Shown here: positions 63,688-64,000 of the stretch, in pieces
Position numbering within the stretch: the first letter of the stretch is position 1
How the letters are laid out: each line of letters begins with the position of its first letter
Notes under the pieces: generated by a model
The model's input: only the letters and a program-made list of their open reading frames with translations
Databases searched by the model: none
What the model was told of the DNA's origin: nothing
From: Brevundimonas sp.
GTDB lineage: Bacteria > Pseudomonadota > Alphaproteobacteria > Caulobacterales > Caulobacteraceae
Direction of reading: 5' to 3'
Assembly: GCF_003248455.1 (NCBI RefSeq)
Contig: NZ_QFNM01000001.1
Span: 45,644 to 109,643, forward strand
Length of the DNA: 64,000 nucleotides
Position numbers and translations under genes: made by a program

Positions 63688-64000
63688 GTCTGCCTCCTTT
63701 GGGCAAGGGTTGCAGGCACGCGAACTGCGCGCCTGAAACCCTGCCCGTCGGCGAGACCGGGGTAGCAAGGGCCAGGGCGGACCGACCGGAGGGGGATCGC
63801 CCGACCTGCACAAGCCTGGCGGCCGTTGCTGTCGTGGAGACCCTGTTGGCGCGGAAGGTTGGGGAGACCGGTCGGTCCGGCGGCGAAGCCGCGTACCCTG
63901 ACCCGCGCGAGGGCGGAGCCCTTCCATGTCCTTTTTCAAGTGTCTGGACGTGCAAAACCCTTCCGCGCCGCAGGCGCGGAGATGAGCAGGATGAGAGGTT
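63688..64000. other. right-edge non-coding region upstream of parB
   Basis: 313 bases without a convincing gene. It should contain the parB promoter. A CCGCGCC-GCA-GGCGCGG hairpin lies at 63963-63979 near the edge and may end a transcript entering from outside the window. Confidence 0.4.

Noticed and set aside
61996..63765. 589-residue plus-strand frame
   Set aside because: Antisense shadow of the ParB-like gene; high GC produces long open frames on both strands. No start signal or domain.
1..64000. tRNA, rRNA and CRISPR arrays
   Set aside because: No cloverleaf-like segments with a GTTCRA T-loop, no rRNA-like sequence and no regularly spaced repeats were noticed on reading; a covariance-model scan was not possible here.

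Overview
The window is GC-rich (roughly 65-70% by eye) and looks like an alphaproteobacterial chromosome carrying an integrated or otherwise linked conjugative element. The best guess is Caulobacteraceae (Brevundimonas-like). Supporting this are an astexin/caulonodin-type lasso peptide locus with an isopeptidase, a GAAC-N7-GAAC SOS box of the alphaproteobacterial type, FNR/FixK-type TTGA-N6-TCAA boxes, GTG/TTG starts and many ATGA gene overlaps. No rRNA, tRNA or CRISPR array was seen.

Region 1 (about 1-12 kb) reads as an oxygen-limitation and energy-stress island. It holds the start of a possible universal stress protein, a ribosome hibernation factor, a DUF883 (ElaB/YqjD-like) protein, a BON protein, a HisKA_2 histidine kinase, a cyanide-insensitive alternative oxidase, an L-lactate dehydrogenase, a lipoprotein cytochrome c, a DUF1275 membrane protein, a GH65 disaccharide phosphorylase with beta-phosphoglucomutase, and a P-type cation ATPase. 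Six 14-bp FNR/FixK-like palindromes sit in front of these transcription units, so one CRP/FNR-type regulator probably controls most of them.

Region 2 (11.8-16.5 kb) is a sulfide/persulfide locus: a BigR/SqrR-like ArsR repressor divergent from a tightly packed operon of persulfide dioxygenase, two YeeE/YedE half-transporters, peroxiredoxin, a DUF2892 protein, a TIGR01244 protein and a TauE exporter. Its intergenic region has two AT-rich palindromes and a further FNR-type box. A response regulator, an NTF2-like protein and a stand-alone LuxR-type HTH protein follow.

Region 3 (18.6-29 kb) is a lasso peptide system. An ECF sigma factor, FecR, a TonB-dependent receptor and an isopeptidase-like S9 hydrolase point right. 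They converge on a left-pointing operon of two precursor genes, the B (RRE-peptidase) protein and the C (macrolactam synthetase) protein, preceded by a GntR regulator. Both precursors are too short for ordinary gene calling. Each predicts a 24-residue core starting with Ala and sharing Gly6 and Glu9-Gln-Ile-Gln, so an Ala1-Glu9 ring is expected. A strong terminator lies between the precursors and B-C.

Region 4 (30-64 kb) is the conjugative element. A complete virB1-virB11/virD4 operon with two small lipoproteins is followed by an LPD7-domain protein, then a MobP/VirD2-type relaxase with an accessory protein. A candidate oriT matches the YATCCTGY nic consensus at 45981-45988. Right of the nic site lie probable leading-region genes (HTH protein, Abi/HEPN protein, DUF3800, ArdC, DUF736, SRAP, imuA-imuB with a LexA box). 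These are followed by a broken dnaE2, a defence-like cluster (AlbA_2/Schlafen-type protein, MNT-HEPN fusion, cyclase-like protein, PIN-like protein) and a ParB-family protein. Two HEPN-DUF3800 gene pairs flank the relaxase/oriT block. No integrase or att site is visible, so the ends of the element are not defined here.
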